A stretch of DNA of 38,766 nucleotides, from assembly GCA_014377775.1 (NCBI GenBank), contig JACMOW010000170.1, positions 1-38,766 of the forward strand, given 5' to 3'. The translations under genes were made by a program, and so were the position numbers. The notes beneath the pieces are model-generated. The model searched no databases. It was not told the DNA's origin and saw only the letters and a program-made list of their open reading frames with translations. Source of the DNA: Pedobacter sp. GTDB taxonomy: Bacteria; Bacteroidota; Bacteroidia; Sphingobacteriales; Sphingobacteriaceae. The number at the start of each line of letters is the position of its first letter. Position 1 is the first letter of the stretch. Positions 9,092-17,732 of this stretch are shown in pieces.

Positions 9092-9328
9092 TTGATAAAA
9101 TAGGATATTAGAAAAAGGAAATGGAAAATAGGGAATAGAAAATTGACACGATGCTTAAGAACCCAATCCATTCTCCATTCCTTATTTCCCTATTTAAAGC
9201 GCTATCTAATTATTTTGCCCCCTGCCCCGATAAAATTACAATAAGAAGTCTTATTATTTAAAAAATTAATTAGATTTGCCGACTTGTTAAAAAACAGCAT
9301 ACTATAGAAAAAAATAATTTACAAACAA
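9092..9328. repeat. Spacer with 10-bp inverted repeat, folA-secDF
   Basis: AAATAGGGAA at 9126-9135 and TTCCCTATTT at 9186-9195 form ten-base inverted arms about 50 bases apart, within a run of degenerate GGAAATGG/CCATTCTCCATTCC words. These look like two copies of a short simple repeat in opposite orientation. The rest of the spacer is A+T-rich and leads to secDF, with a possible -7 box at 9271-9278. No coding frame is credible. Confidence 0.45.
9271..9278 (+). promoter_or_regulatory. Possible -7 box for secDF
   Basis: TAGATTTG matches the Bacteroidota -7 consensus TAnnTTTG exactly and lies about 50 bases before the secDF start codon. No TTTG is found at the expected -33 position, so support is limited to the -7 element. 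Confidence 0.35.
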
Positions 9329-12283
9329 ATGCAAGGTAAAGGTTTTATTAAATTTATGGCAATACTATTAGGTATTGTCTGTCTGTATTCACTCTCGTTT
9401 AATCTAGTTACTTATAATGTAGAAAAAAACGCCAAAGAGTTTGCCAAAGGCGATTTGGTTAAGGAAAAAGCTTATTTAGATTCGATGGCCACCATACCGG
9501 TATATCCCGGACTTGGTTTAACGTATCAACAAGTAAAAGGAAAAGAGATTAACCTTGGTCTTGATTTAAAAGGTGGAATGAACGTAACGATGGAGATTTC
9601 TTTAGCAGAATTAACCAAATCGTTAGCAAACAATCCAACCGATGCCAACTTTAACCAAGCATTAACAAGCGCACAAGCGCAAATGAATGCAGGCGGAAAA
9701 GATTTTATCGCCTTATTTGTTAGCGAATATGAAAAGCTTAATCCAACAGGAAAGCTTGCCGATTTTTTCTCTACTCAAGATAACGCACAACAACTAAAAG
9801 CAAACGCCAGCAACGATGATGTAAGAAGTTTCTTAACTGCAGAAGGAAATAGTGCAATTGATCGTTCATTTACCATCTTGCGTAGTCGTATTGATGGTTT
9901 TGGCGTAGTTAGTCCGAACATGCAGAAACAAGAAGGTTCGAATAGAATTTTCATTGAGATGCCAGGTGTTCAAGACAAAGAACGTATCCGTAAATTATTA
10001 CAAGGTTCTGCAGAATTACAATTTTGGCAGGTTTATCAAAACCAAGAAGTTGTTGGGATTTTAGAAAACATTAACAAAACGTTAGCCGTTACCCTTAAAG
10101 ACACGACTAATGCTGCTGTAAAAACTGTTGATACTACTAAAAAAGATGGTAAGTTGGCAGGTTTAACAAACACTAAAAAAGAAAAAGATACAATTGCTGC
10201 TAAAAAAGAAGCCCTCAAAAGCAATCCTTTATTTAGCATTTTAAATATTCCTACTTATCAATCAGAAAACGGGCAGCCTGCTCTACGCCCCGGACCAGTT
10301 GTGGCTATGGCTTTTCAAAAAGATACCGCTAAAGTAAATGCTTTATTGGCTAGATCAGAAATTAAGCCACTTATACCAGGTACCATGAAATTTATGTGGG
10401 GCCTTAAACCAACGGATGGAAAGATTTTTGAATTGTATGCCATTAAAGTAACTTCACTAGATGGAAGACCAGATTTAGGTGGTGATGCTGTCTCTAATGC
10501 AATGCAAAGTTACGATCAGAAAAACCAACCAGAGGTAACCATGTACATGACCAGTGATGGTGCCGCTAAATGGAAAAAAATTACCGCAGAAGCATCTGCC
10601 GATCCCCAAAATAAAAAAGCAATTGCAATTGTATTAGATAATACGGTGTATTCTGCTCCTACAGTTCAGAATGAAATTCCAAATGGTGTATCATCTATCT
10701 CTGGTAGTTTCTCACTCGAAGACACCAAAGATTTAGCGAATATTTTAAAAGCTGGTAAATTACCTGCCCCTGCGCGTATCGTTTCCGATTTCGTTGTTGG
10801 TCCGTCGTTAGGGCAAGAAGCAATAGACAGTGGTTTATCATCATTTGTAATCGCCTTTATCGTGATTTTAGCATTTATGGCGCTATATTATAATAAAGCA
10901 GGATGGGTTGCCAATTTAGCGTTGGTAATTAACGTATTCTTTATTATGGGTGTACTAGCTGCATTTGGAGCTGTACTAACGTTACCTGGTATTGCTGGTA
11001 TTGTGTTAACCATCGGCTTATCGGTAGATGCGAACATTTTGATTTTTGAACGTGTACGAGAAGAACTTGCACATGGTAAAAGCACAGCTATAGCGATTAA
11101 AGAAGGTTTTAAACATGCTATGTCGTCAATTATCGACTCGAATGTTACCATCTTTATCTTAGGTATAATTTTATTTGTTTTCGGTACAGGCCCGGTACAA
11201 GGCTTTGCAACTACATTATGTGTAGGTATTGCAACTTCTTTATTTGCTGCTGTGTTGATTTCACGTTTAGTATTTGAAGGCTTGTTGGCTAAAAAGGCTA
11301 ATATATCATTCGATAACAGTGTAACTAGAAACGCATTTAAAAATATTGCCTTCAACTTTGTTGGACATAGAAAACTATATTATGGCATATCTACTGCTAT
11401 TATTGTTTTAGGTATTGGTTTTTATATTAAAAATGGTGGTTTAAATCTGGGTATCGACTTTAAAGGAGGTAGAACATATATTGTTCACTTCGATAAACCG
11501 ATGAATACAGAAGATGTTAAAAGCAAGTTAGAAGTTGTTTTCGGACCAGAAGAAGAAACACAAGTTGTAACCGCAGGTTCAGCAAGTGAATTAAAAATTA
11601 CAACTACCTACCATATTTTAGATCAGGCAGAAAACGCTGATAAATTGGTAGAAGAAGTGCTAAATAAAGGTTTAGCAACTACGGGCGCAAAATATACGCA
11701 TGAAGGTGGTGCAAAAGTTACGCCTATTGTTGCGAGTGATATTGTTTATGGCGCTTACGGAGCTATTTTATTCTCTTGTATTGTGATGTTTATTTACATC
11801 TTAGTTCGTTTCAGAAAATGGCAATATGGCCTAGGTGCAGTTATTGCATTATTTCACGATGTACTTCTTGTGTTATCATTCTATACCATATTAGATGGTA
11901 TGTTGCCTTTCTCATTAGAAATTGGCCAAGATTTTATCGCTGCAATTTTAACGGTAATGGGCTATACCATGACAGAAACTGTAGTTGTATTTGACCGTAT
12001 CCGCGAAAAATTAGGAGAGAAGGGTAAAGTAGATGTTTATGGCGAAGAGCGCGACACATTAATTAATTTCGCCTTAAACAGTACATTAAGTCGTACTATT
12101 TTAACTTCATTAACCGTATTCTTTGTACTCTTAGTTATCTTCATCTTTGGAGGCGATAGTATCAGAGGATTTATATTTGCCTTATTGATCGGTCGTATCA
12201 TTGGTACCTATTCATCACTTTGTATCTCTACGCCTATTGTAATTGATTTATCGAAAAGAGAAGCGACTAAAGCAGTTAAATAA
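9329..12283 (+). CDS. secDF: Fused protein translocase SecDF
   Basis: This 984-residue protein joins SecD and SecF in one chain, the usual form in Bacteroidota. It uses the proton gradient to help proteins leave the SecYEG channel on the outer side of the membrane. The first membrane helix is at about 8-27; GLDLKGG at 77-83 opens the SecD P1 domain. SecD helices follow from about 500 with TIGLSVDANILIFERVREEL, which carries the key charged residues. SecF begins at about 670, with GIDFKGG at 708-714 and helices containing MTETVVVFDRIREKLGE. A Lys/Thr-rich linker near 270-300 lies within the large extracytoplasmic region of SecD. yajC, encoding its partner, lies at 27161. A strong terminator follows. 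Confidence 0.97.
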   Translation: MQGKGFIKFMAILLGIVCLYSLSFNLVTYNVEKNAKEFAKGDLVKEKAYLDSMATIPVYPGLGLTYQQVKGKEINLGLDLKGGMNVTMEISLAELTKSLANNPTDANFNQALTSAQAQMNAGGKDFIALFVSEYEKLNPTGKLADFFSTQDNAQQLKANASNDDVRSFLTAEGNSAIDRSFTILRSRIDGFGVVSPNMQKQEGSNRIFIEMPGVQDKERIRKLLQGSAELQFWQVYQNQEVVGILENINKTLAVTLKDTTNAAVKTVDTTKKDGKLAGLTNTKKEKDTIAAKKEALKSNPLFSILNIPTYQSENGQPALRPGPVVAMAFQKDTAKVNALLARSEIKPLIPGTMKFMWGLKPTDGKIFELYAIKVTSLDGRPDLGGDAVSNAMQSYDQKNQPEVTMYMTSDGAAKWKKITAEASADPQNKKAIAIVLDNTVYSAPTVQNEIPNGVSSISGSFSLEDTKDLANILKAGKLPAPARIVSDFVVGPSLGQEAIDSGLSSFVIAFIVILAFMALYYNKAGWVANLALVINVFFIMGVLAAFGAVLTLPGIAGIVLTIGLSVDANILIFERVREELAHGKSTAIAIKEGFKHAMSSIIDSNVTIFILGIILFVFGTGPVQGFATTLCVGIATSLFAAVLISRLVFEGLLAKKANISFDNSVTRNAFKNIAFNFVGHRKLYYGISTAIIVLGIGFYIKNGGLNLGIDFKGGRTYIVHFDKPMNTEDVKSKLEVVFGPEEETQVVTAGSASELKITTTYHILDQAENADKLVEEVLNKGLATTGAKYTHEGGAKVTPIVASDIVYGAYGAILFSCIVMFIYILVRFRKWQYGLGAVIALFHDVLLVLSFYTILDGMLPFSLEIGQDFIAAILTVMGYTMTETVVVFDRIREKLGEKGKVDVYGEERDTLINFALNSTLSRTILTSLTVFFVLLVIFIFGGDSIRGFIFALLIGRIIGTYSSLCISTPIVIDLSKREATKAVK

Positions 12284-12309
12284 GTTTAATTGTTTTTAAT
12301 TATCGTAAA

Positions 12310-12360
12310 GGCAACACTTTAGCAAACTTTGAAAGTTTGTCAAAGCGTTGCCTTTTTTTT
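12310..12360 (+). terminator. Rho-independent terminator of secDF
   Basis: GGCAAC (12310-12315) pairs with GTTGCC (12347-12352); inner CTTT/AAAG and CAAACTTT/AAGTTTG segments extend the stem, with small bulges. Eight T residues follow directly (12353-12360). Position 27 bases after the secDF stop codon fits termination of that transcript. Confidence 0.85.
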
Positions 12361-12365
12361 TATTC

Positions 12366-12373
12366 TATATTTG
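12366..12373 (+). promoter_or_regulatory. Possible -7 box for NADH dehydrogenase gene
   Basis: TATATTTG is an exact TAnnTTTG match located right after the secDF terminator and 20 bases before the next ATG, so the dehydrogenase probably has its own promoter. The -33 region overlaps the terminator stem; its nearest TTTG (12336-12339) is 26 bases away, too far for the standard spacing. Confidence 0.4.
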
Positions 12374-12392
12374 CTAAACTAATTTGTGAGGT

Positions 12393-13676
12393 ATGAATAG
12401 CAAAAAACAAAAAATTATAATTGTGGGAGGAGGCTTTGGAGGGATCGAACTTGCCAAAAAACTTCGAAATCAAAACGTTGAGGTCATCATTTTAGATAAA
12501 CACAATTATCATACTTTTCAGCCTTTGCTTTATCAAGTAGCTACCGGAGGATTAGAAGCCGACTCGATTGCATTTCCAATTCGGAAAATATTTAAAGGGC
12601 AAAAAAATATTACATTTAGGGTAACTGAGGTTGAAAAAGTTATTCCAGCAGAAAATAAACTCTTAACTACCATTGGGGCAATCGCCTACGATCATTTAGT
12701 GATTGCAACTGGTTCTACCAGTAATTTCTTTGGTCAGGCAGAAATTGAGCAAAATGCAATGCCCATGAAATCTATTCCAGAGGCACTGAACTTGAGGAGT
12801 TTGATTTTACAAAATTTAGAGGCCGCATTAATAGCAAAAGATAAGGAAAGCGAGGCTAAACTGCTAAATTTTGTTATTGTGGGAGGTGGACCAACGGGTG
12901 TAGAAACTGCTGGAGCTATTGCTGAGCTGAAAAAGCATGTATTAAAAAATGATTATCCAGAATTAGATCTTCATAAAGTAAATATTTATTTAATTGAGGG
13001 TTCTCCAGAGTTGCTGGGTCCGATGTCGAAGCAATCTCAAGTAAAATCGCAAGAGTTTTTAGAAGAACTTGGTGTAACGGTTTATACCAATGCAAGAGTG
13101 CAATCTTATGATGGAAATCTACTTTGTTTAGTAGATGGGCGATCAATTTTATCGGCCACAGTAATTTGGAGTGCGGGCGTGAAAGGAGTTGTACTTGATG
13201 GATTAAAACCAGAATGTATAGTAAGAGGAAATCGATTAAAAGTAGATCAGATCAATCGGGTTGAAGGGTATCAAAATATTTATGCCATAGGTGATGTAGC
13301 CGCTATGATAACCGATGAAACACCTAATGGGCACCCTGGGGTTGCTCCTGCTGCCATTCAACAAGGTAAACTCCTGGCTAAAAATTTAATAAATATTATA
13401 GCTGGAAAGCCTACAGAAAGTTTTAAGTATTTTGATAAGGGAGCTATGGCCACCGTAGGTAGAAATAGAGCAGTGGTTGACATTAGTAAAATACATTTTC
13501 AGGGTATATTTGCATGGTTTACTTGGATGTTTGTACATTTAATGACTTTAGTGGGCTTTAGAAATAAATTAGTTGTTTTTGTAAATTGGGTTTGGAGTTA
13601 TTTTAGCTATGACAGAGGAACAAGGTTAATTATTAGACCGTTTCATAGAGCGGAAAGTCTAAAGCGGAAAGTTTAA
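12393..13676 (+). CDS. ndh: Type II NADH dehydrogenase (NDH-2)
   Basis: A 427-residue FAD-dependent enzyme of the NDH-2 family, which passes electrons from NADH to quinone without pumping protons. The FAD-binding Rossmann motif GGGFGG is at residues 12-17, with HNYHTFQPLLYQVATGGLE following; the NADH-binding motif GGGPTG is at 164-169. NIYAIGDVA and GVAPAAIQQGK are the usual FAD/quinone-site segments. The C-terminal 50 residues are aromatic and hydrophobic with a basic end, suited to membrane attachment. It lies between secDF and an HMG-CoA-lyase-like gene. Confidence 0.88.
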   Translation: MNSKKQKIIIVGGGFGGIELAKKLRNQNVEVIILDKHNYHTFQPLLYQVATGGLEADSIAFPIRKIFKGQKNITFRVTEVEKVIPAENKLLTTIGAIAYDHLVIATGSTSNFFGQAEIEQNAMPMKSIPEALNLRSLILQNLEAALIAKDKESEAKLLNFVIVGGGPTGVETAGAIAELKKHVLKNDYPELDLHKVNIYLIEGSPELLGPMSKQSQVKSQEFLEELGVTVYTNARVQSYDGNLLCLVDGRSILSATVIWSAGVKGVVLDGLKPECIVRGNRLKVDQINRVEGYQNIYAIGDVAAMITDETPNGHPGVAPAAIQQGKLLAKNLINIIAGKPTESFKYFDKGAMATVGRNRAVVDISKIHFQGIFAWFTWMFVHLMTLVGFRNKLVVFVNWVWSYFSYDRGTRLIIRPFHRAESLKRKV

Positions 13677-13679
13677 ACG

Positions 13680-13728
13680 CCCCAATCTAAATACTAACTA
13701 CTACCCAATCTAAATACTAAGTACTAAA
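13680..13728. repeat. Two-copy direct repeat before the lyase gene
   Basis: The words CCCAATCTAAATACTAACTACTA and CCCAATCTAAATACTAAGTACTA follow each other directly, differing at one base. They fill nearly the whole spacer between the dehydrogenase and the next gene, and belong to the same class of short-word spacer as at 6148 and 24470. Confidence 0.6.
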
Positions 13729-13731
13729 AAA

Positions 13732-14577
13732 ATGAAACTCATTGAATGCCCCCGTGATGCTATGCAAGGTTTGCATCATTTTGTACCAACTGAGATAAAA
13801 GTTGCATATATTAATCTTTTACTTCAAGTTGGCTTTGACACCATTGATTTTGGGAGTTTTGTTTCTCCAAAAGCTATTCCACAGTTACGTGACACCCATG
13901 AGGTATTAGAAAAGCTAGATTTCAGTTATACTAAATCGAAACTACTTGCTATTGTGGCCAATTTAAGAGGGGTACATGAAGCGATCAAACATGAACCAAT
14001 CGATTATCTGGGTTTTCCATTTTCTATATCAGAAACCTTTCAGCAACGAAACACAAACGCTAGTATTGCACAATCAATGAATACAGTTGAAGAAATGCTT
14101 AATTTATGCGATCAGTATGGTAAAACTGCAGTTGTATACTTATCAATGGGTTTTGGCAACCCCTACGGTGATGAATGGAATATTGAAATCGTAGAAAAAT
14201 GGACTGAACAACTGGTGAATGTTGGGGTTAAAATAATATCATTAGCAGATACAACTGGGGTTTCTACGCCTGAAAAAATCAAAGCAATTTTACCGATGCT
14301 CATCAAAAAATTTAATCAAACTGAAATTGGTGTTCACTTGCATAGTACACCCGAAACAAGGATCGAAAAAATTGAGGCTGCTTATGCCGCTGGCTGCAAA
14401 CGTTTTGATAGTGCATTAAAGGGATTTGGAGGTTGCCCGATGGCTGCAGATGATTTAACAGGGAATTTAGCGACCGAAGACTTAATTTATTTCTTAGAAA
14501 GTAAAGAGGAAAAACTAAATATTAATATTACTAAATGGCATGAGTCAATGTTGTTTTCTCAAAAAATATTTAACTAA
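13732..14577 (+). CDS. Hydroxymethylglutaryl-CoA lyase-like enzyme
   Basis: The 281-residue protein has the HMGL/DRE-TIM barrel fold. ECPRDAMQG corresponds to the EVGPRDGLQN start of HMG-CoA lyases, SFVSPKAIPQLRD matches the conserved substrate-binding block, and GFGGCPMAADDLTGNLATED contains the active-site loop cysteine (Cys235). GVHLHSTPE carries the two metal-binding histidines. The usual Gly-Leu-Gln-Asn-Glu and HxHD residues are altered, so it is a divergent member. HMG-CoA lyase splits HMG-CoA to acetoacetate and acetyl-CoA in leucine breakdown; leucine dehydrogenase occurs at 28955. Related barrel enzymes with other substrates are the main alternative. Confidence 0.72.
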   Translation: MKLIECPRDAMQGLHHFVPTEIKVAYINLLLQVGFDTIDFGSFVSPKAIPQLRDTHEVLEKLDFSYTKSKLLAIVANLRGVHEAIKHEPIDYLGFPFSISETFQQRNTNASIAQSMNTVEEMLNLCDQYGKTAVVYLSMGFGNPYGDEWNIEIVEKWTEQLVNVGVKIISLADTTGVSTPEKIKAILPMLIKKFNQTEIGVHLHSTPETRIEKIEAAYAAGCKRFDSALKGFGGCPMAADDLTGNLATEDLIYFLESKEEKLNINITKWHESMLFSQKIFN

Positions 14578-14599
14578 TCTATGAAATTTATTAAAACGT

Positions 14600-15028
14600 T
14601 TAAACTCGCTTTACCATTCTAAAATGCTGAATACCTGCTTCCTCAAATTGTTCGCCTTCTGCGATGAAGCCAAATTTTCCGTATAAACTCATGGCATCCA
14701 ATTGCGAATTTAAATAAATGTAAGCTGCATCAGAAGGTAAATCATCCAAAGCAGTAGCAATTAGCGCTCTCCCTATACCTTGCCCCCTAAACTCTTTTAA
14801 AACCGCAAAGCGTTCTAATTTATACCCTTTATCAGTTTTACGCCATCTGCAGGCACCACATGGATAATGATCTGATATCGCTAAGAAATGGGTCGACTCT
14901 TCTTCATTTGCCCACTCAAGTTCAGGCGGACAACCCTGCTCATCAACAAATACAATTTTTCGGATGGAAAATACTTTTTCTAAATCTTCTTTAGTTACCG
15001 CCCTTTGTACATGAAGTATATCCATCAT
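14600..15028 (-). CDS. GNAT-family N-acetyltransferase
   Basis: This 142-residue protein has the GNAT acetyl-CoA-binding loop FRGQGIGRALI (motif A, Q/RxxGxG/A) after the strand LERFAVLKE, and the downstream YLNSQLDAMSLYGKFGF block typical of the YjcF/ElaA-like group. The acceptor is unknown. Its ATG overlaps the stop codon of the upstream permease-family gene by one base (TAATG), implying translational coupling. A second in-frame ATG follows at once (15025), so the start may be one codon later. Confidence 0.85.
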   Translation of the reverse strand: MMDILHVQRAVTKEDLEKVFSIRKIVFVDEQGCPPELEWANEEESTHFLAISDHYPCGACRWRKTDKGYKLERFAVLKEFRGQGIGRALIATALDDLPSDAAYIYLNSQLDAMSLYGKFGFIAEGEQFEEAGIQHFRMVKRV

Positions 15029-15474
15029 TATGATTTTTTAACTTTGCTTTTAAGTTCGTTTATTTCGTTGGCAGCATCTATAGAGTGAGAACAATGAATA
15101 TCATTTTCTTTCTTAGCCAAGGCAGATAATTTTACATAAAATTTATGCAATTGATCGAGTTCTGCTTCTGTTAGATCTTCAATATCTACCATACGGTTAC
15201 TTGCACGTTCATGCGCAGCAATCAATTCGTTTAATTTTAATTGTATGGCCTTACCATCTTTATTTTGTGCTTTTTGAATCAAGAAAACCATTAAAAAGGT
15301 GATGATGGTTGTTCCAGTATTAATGACCAACTGCCAAGTCTCAGAATAACCAAATAGTGGCCCACTTGCTGCCCAAAGCACAATAATTGTTGCTGCTGCA
15401 ATAAACGCTGGCGAGCTGCCCGTAAATTTTGTTGCTGCATTAGCAAAACGCTCAAATAAACTAGATAATTTCAT
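15028..15474 (-). CDS. Low-affinity iron permease-family protein
   Basis: The protein has 148 residues from the chosen start. The first part, FERFANAATKFTGSS followed by two hydrophobic helices and WQLVINTGTTIITFLMVFLIQKAQNKD, is the signature of the Iron_permease (FET4-like) family; a charged helical tail of about 75 residues follows. Transport of iron is inferred from fungal relatives only; bacterial members are uncharacterised. The frame runs 14 codons further upstream to 15516, but that stretch overlaps the fba terminator and lacks family similarity, so I chose 15474. It is coupled to the GNAT gene. Confidence 0.8.
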   Translation of the reverse strand: MKLSSLFERFANAATKFTGSSPAFIAAATIIVLWAASGPLFGYSETWQLVINTGTTIITFLMVFLIQKAQNKDGKAIQLKLNELIAAHERASNRMVDIEDLTEAELDQLHKFYVKLSALAKKENDIHCSHSIDAANEINELKSKVKKS

Positions 15475-15504
15475 GATAAACCATAAATATAATAATAAAA
15501 CACG

Positions 15505-15535
15505 CAAAAACGCCATAAGTTTTAACCTATGGCGT
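15505..15535 (-). terminator. Rho-independent terminator of fba
   Basis: On the minus strand ACGCCATA (15535-15528) pairs perfectly with TATGGCGT (15517-15510), with three further inner pairs after a single mismatch, and is followed by TTTTT. It lies 25 bases beyond the fba stop codon, in the correct orientation. Confidence 0.82.
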
Positions 15536-15559
15536 TCCTTGTGGTATTAGTTATTCAAT

Positions 15560-16639
15560 TTACAATTTATCGTTTGCATTTACGCAATTTAAGTCTTCAA
15601 AGGCAACGGTTAAGCGTTTTACAAATTCTTCTTCGCCTTTTCGTAACCAAACTCTAGGATCATAATATTTTTTATTTGGCACATCCTCTCCATCTGGATT
15701 GCCGATTTGCCCTTGCAAATACGGTTCATTTTTTTGATAATAAGCTAATATACCTTCCCAAAATGCCCATTGCATATCGGTATCAATATTCATCTTTATA
15801 GCGCCATAAGAAATAGCTTCTCTTATTTCTTCCTGTGATGAACCAGAGCCCCCATGAAATACAAAATTTATTGGTTTTTCTGCCCCTAATTTAAATTTAT
15901 CTTTCACAAAATCTTGTGAATTTTTTAAAATTACGGGTTGTAGCTTTACATTACCCGGTTTGTACACACCATGTACATTTCCAAAAGCTGCCGCAATGGT
16001 AAATCGATCATTTACCTTACTTAATTCCTCGTAGGCAAAAGCAACCTCTGAAGGTTGTGTATATAATTTAGAACTATCTACATCACTATTATCTACTCCA
16101 TCTTCTTCACCTCCGGTAACACCGAGTTCAATTTCAATGGTCATGCCCATTTTACTCATGCGTGTAAAATACTCCACACAAATTTCTATGTTTTCTTCAA
16201 TCGGTTCTTCAGAAAGATCAAGCATATGAGATGAAAATAAAGGTTTTCCAGTTTCTGCAAAAAACTTTTCTCCGTGTGTTAGAAGACCGTCAATCCACGG
16301 TAATAACTTTTTAGCCGCATGATCGGTATGTAATACAACGGCCACGCCATAATGTTCTGCTAATAAATGAACGTGCTTAGCGGCAGAAACTGCACCCAAT
16401 ATGCAAGCATTCAGATTATCATTATTTAGTGTTTTACCCGCGTAAAACTGTGCTCCACCATTAGAAAGCTGAATCATAACTGGAGAATTTACCGCCTTAG
16501 CCGTTTCCATTACAGCATTAATAGTATTCGTTCCCGTTACATTTACTGCTGGTAATGCAAATTGATGTTTTTTAGCCTGCTCGAATAATTCTTGTACAGC
16601 AGCTCCGTAAATTACGCCCTTATAACCTTTTAAACTCAT
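15560..16639 (-). CDS. fbaA: Class II fructose-bisphosphate aldolase
   Basis: This 359-residue enzyme is the zinc-dependent class IIA aldolase of glycolysis and gluconeogenesis, cleaving fructose 1,6-bisphosphate to dihydroxyacetone phosphate and glyceraldehyde 3-phosphate. HTDHAAKK places the catalytic Asp106 and zinc ligand His107; His223 (FGNVHGVYK) and His262 (FVFHGGSGS) are the other ligands. NIDTDMQWAFWEG binds phosphate. Length equals E. coli FbaA. It is transcribed alone: divergent from accD, and followed by its own terminator. A terminator-like hairpin in its leader (16669-16702) may attenuate expression. Confidence 0.97.
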   Translation of the reverse strand: MSLKGYKGVIYGAAVQELFEQAKKHQFALPAVNVTGTNTINAVMETAKAVNSPVMIQLSNGGAQFYAGKTLNNDNLNACILGAVSAAKHVHLLAEHYGVAVVLHTDHAAKKLLPWIDGLLTHGEKFFAETGKPLFSSHMLDLSEEPIEENIEICVEYFTRMSKMGMTIEIELGVTGGEEDGVDNSDVDSSKLYTQPSEVAFAYEELSKVNDRFTIAAAFGNVHGVYKPGNVKLQPVILKNSQDFVKDKFKLGAEKPINFVFHGGSGSSQEEIREAISYGAIKMNIDTDMQWAFWEGILAYYQKNEPYLQGQIGNPDGEDVPNKKYYDPRVWLRKGEEEFVKRLTVAFEDLNCVNANDKL

Positions 16640-16668
16640 TTTTATTTAGATTTGATTTTCGAAGTTAT

Positions 16669-16702
16669 AAAAAAAAACGTGAAAAACCACCTTTAATCAC
16701 GT
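16669..16702 (-). promoter_or_regulatory. Terminator-like hairpin in fba leader
   Basis: Reading the minus strand, ACGTGA (16702-16697) pairs with TCACGT (16682-16677), with further weak A-T pairing inside, and is followed by nine T residues (16677-16669). The structure ends 30 bases upstream of the fba start codon. No gene lies upstream on this strand before accD, which is divergent, so this is not the terminator of another gene; attenuation is the simplest reading. Confidence 0.45.
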
Positions 16703-16844
16703 AAATTTCAAAACATTAGACTAAGTGTATATTTTACAATATCTAAACTATATTCCGTATCCCTCCCATCTTTTACTTATCATAAAACAAGGCTATTGTT
16801 AAATATTTTTTCGTTTCTTTGTACTCGCATTTTTTAAAAGAAAT

Positions 16845-17690
16845 ATGGCTTGGTTTAAGAGAGAAAAAAAAGGTATCATTACTACAACCGAAGAAAAAAA
16901 GGAAGCTCCTGATGGTTTGTGGAACAAATGTCCAAATTGTAAAAAAGCACTACACAGTGCCGATTTAACAGAAAACAAGTACGTTTGCCATTATTGTGAT
17001 TATCATTTACGTGTTGGATCCAAGGAATATTTCGAGGTTTTATTCGATAATAATGAATACACAGAACTATTTGCAAATTTAACATCAGCTGATCCGCTAA
17101 ACTTTAACGATAATAAACCATATACAGAAAGGATTGTTGAAAGCCAAGCTAAAACTGGATTAAAAGATGCTATTCGTGCAGCGCACGGTAAACTAGGGGG
17201 TAAGGAACTAATGATTGCCTGTATGGATTTTGCATTTATTGGTGGATCTATGGGTTCTGTAGTTGGTGAAAAAATTGCACGTTCTATCGATTATAGTATT
17301 AAAAATAAAGTTCCATTTTTAATGATTTCTAAATCTGGTGGAGCAAGGATGATGGAAGCTGCTTTCTCTTTAATGCAAATGGCCAAAACATCAGCAAAAC
17401 TGGCTTTATTAGCGCAGGCTAAAGTTCCATATATCTCACTGTTAACCGACCCAACCACCGGAGGAGTTACTGCATCTTATGCCATGTTAGGCGACATTAA
17501 CATTGCTGAACCAGGTGCATTAATTGGCTTTGCCGGACCTCGAGTAATTAAAGAAACTATAAAAAAAGACCTCCCTAAAGGTTTTCAAACATCTGAATTT
17601 GTATTAGCGCATGGGTTTTTAGATTTTATCGTCGACAGAAGACAGATGAAAGCTAAATTAGCAACTTTCTTAAAAATGATGGAGAACTAA
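16845..17690 (+). CDS. accD: Acetyl-CoA carboxylase carboxyltransferase beta subunit
   Basis: AccD with AccA transfers the carboxyl group from biotin to acetyl-CoA, giving malonyl-CoA for fatty-acid synthesis. The N-terminal zinc ribbon is complete, with Cys29, Cys32, Cys48 and Cys51. [26 protein letters not shown], and [15 protein letters not shown] are the crotonase-fold oxyanion and CoA-binding segments, and [11 protein letters not shown] follows. The length of 281 residues is normal. accA is not next to it, as is common. A+T-rich DNA separates it from the divergent fba. Confidence 0.97.
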   Translation: MAWFKREKKGIITTTEEKKEAPDGLWNKCPNCKKALHSADLTENKYVCHYCDYHLRVGSKEYFEVLFDNNEYTELFANLTSADPLNFNDNKPYTERIVESQAKTGLKDAIRAAHGKLGGKELMIACMDFAFIGGSMGSVVGEKIARSIDYSIKNKVPFLMISKSGGARMMEAAFSLMQMAKTSAKLALLAQAKVPYISLLTDPTTGGVTASYAMLGDINIAEPGALIGFAGPRVIKETIKKDLPKGFQTSEFVLAHGFLDFIVDRRQMKAKLATFLKMMEN

Positions 17691-17708
17691 CAAGAGTTTC
17701 TTATATTT

Positions 17709-17732
17709 ATAAATCAATATATATTGATTTAT
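17709..17732. promoter_or_regulatory. 24-bp perfect palindrome over a start codon
   Basis: Positions 17709-17732 are identical to their reverse complement: ATAAATCAATAT followed by its mirror complement. The right end includes the first two bases (A and T of ATG) of the start codon at 17731. It could be a DNA operator for a dimeric regulator, or in RNA a 12-bp A-U hairpin hiding the start codon. It carries the same ATCAAT/ATTGAT half-sites as 1764-1779. Confidence 0.5.

Noticed and set aside
10888-11355. 155-codon minus-strand ORF inside secDF
   Set aside because: It lies entirely within secDF membrane helices in the antisense frame; long antisense frames are common over such sequence and nothing supports it as a gene.
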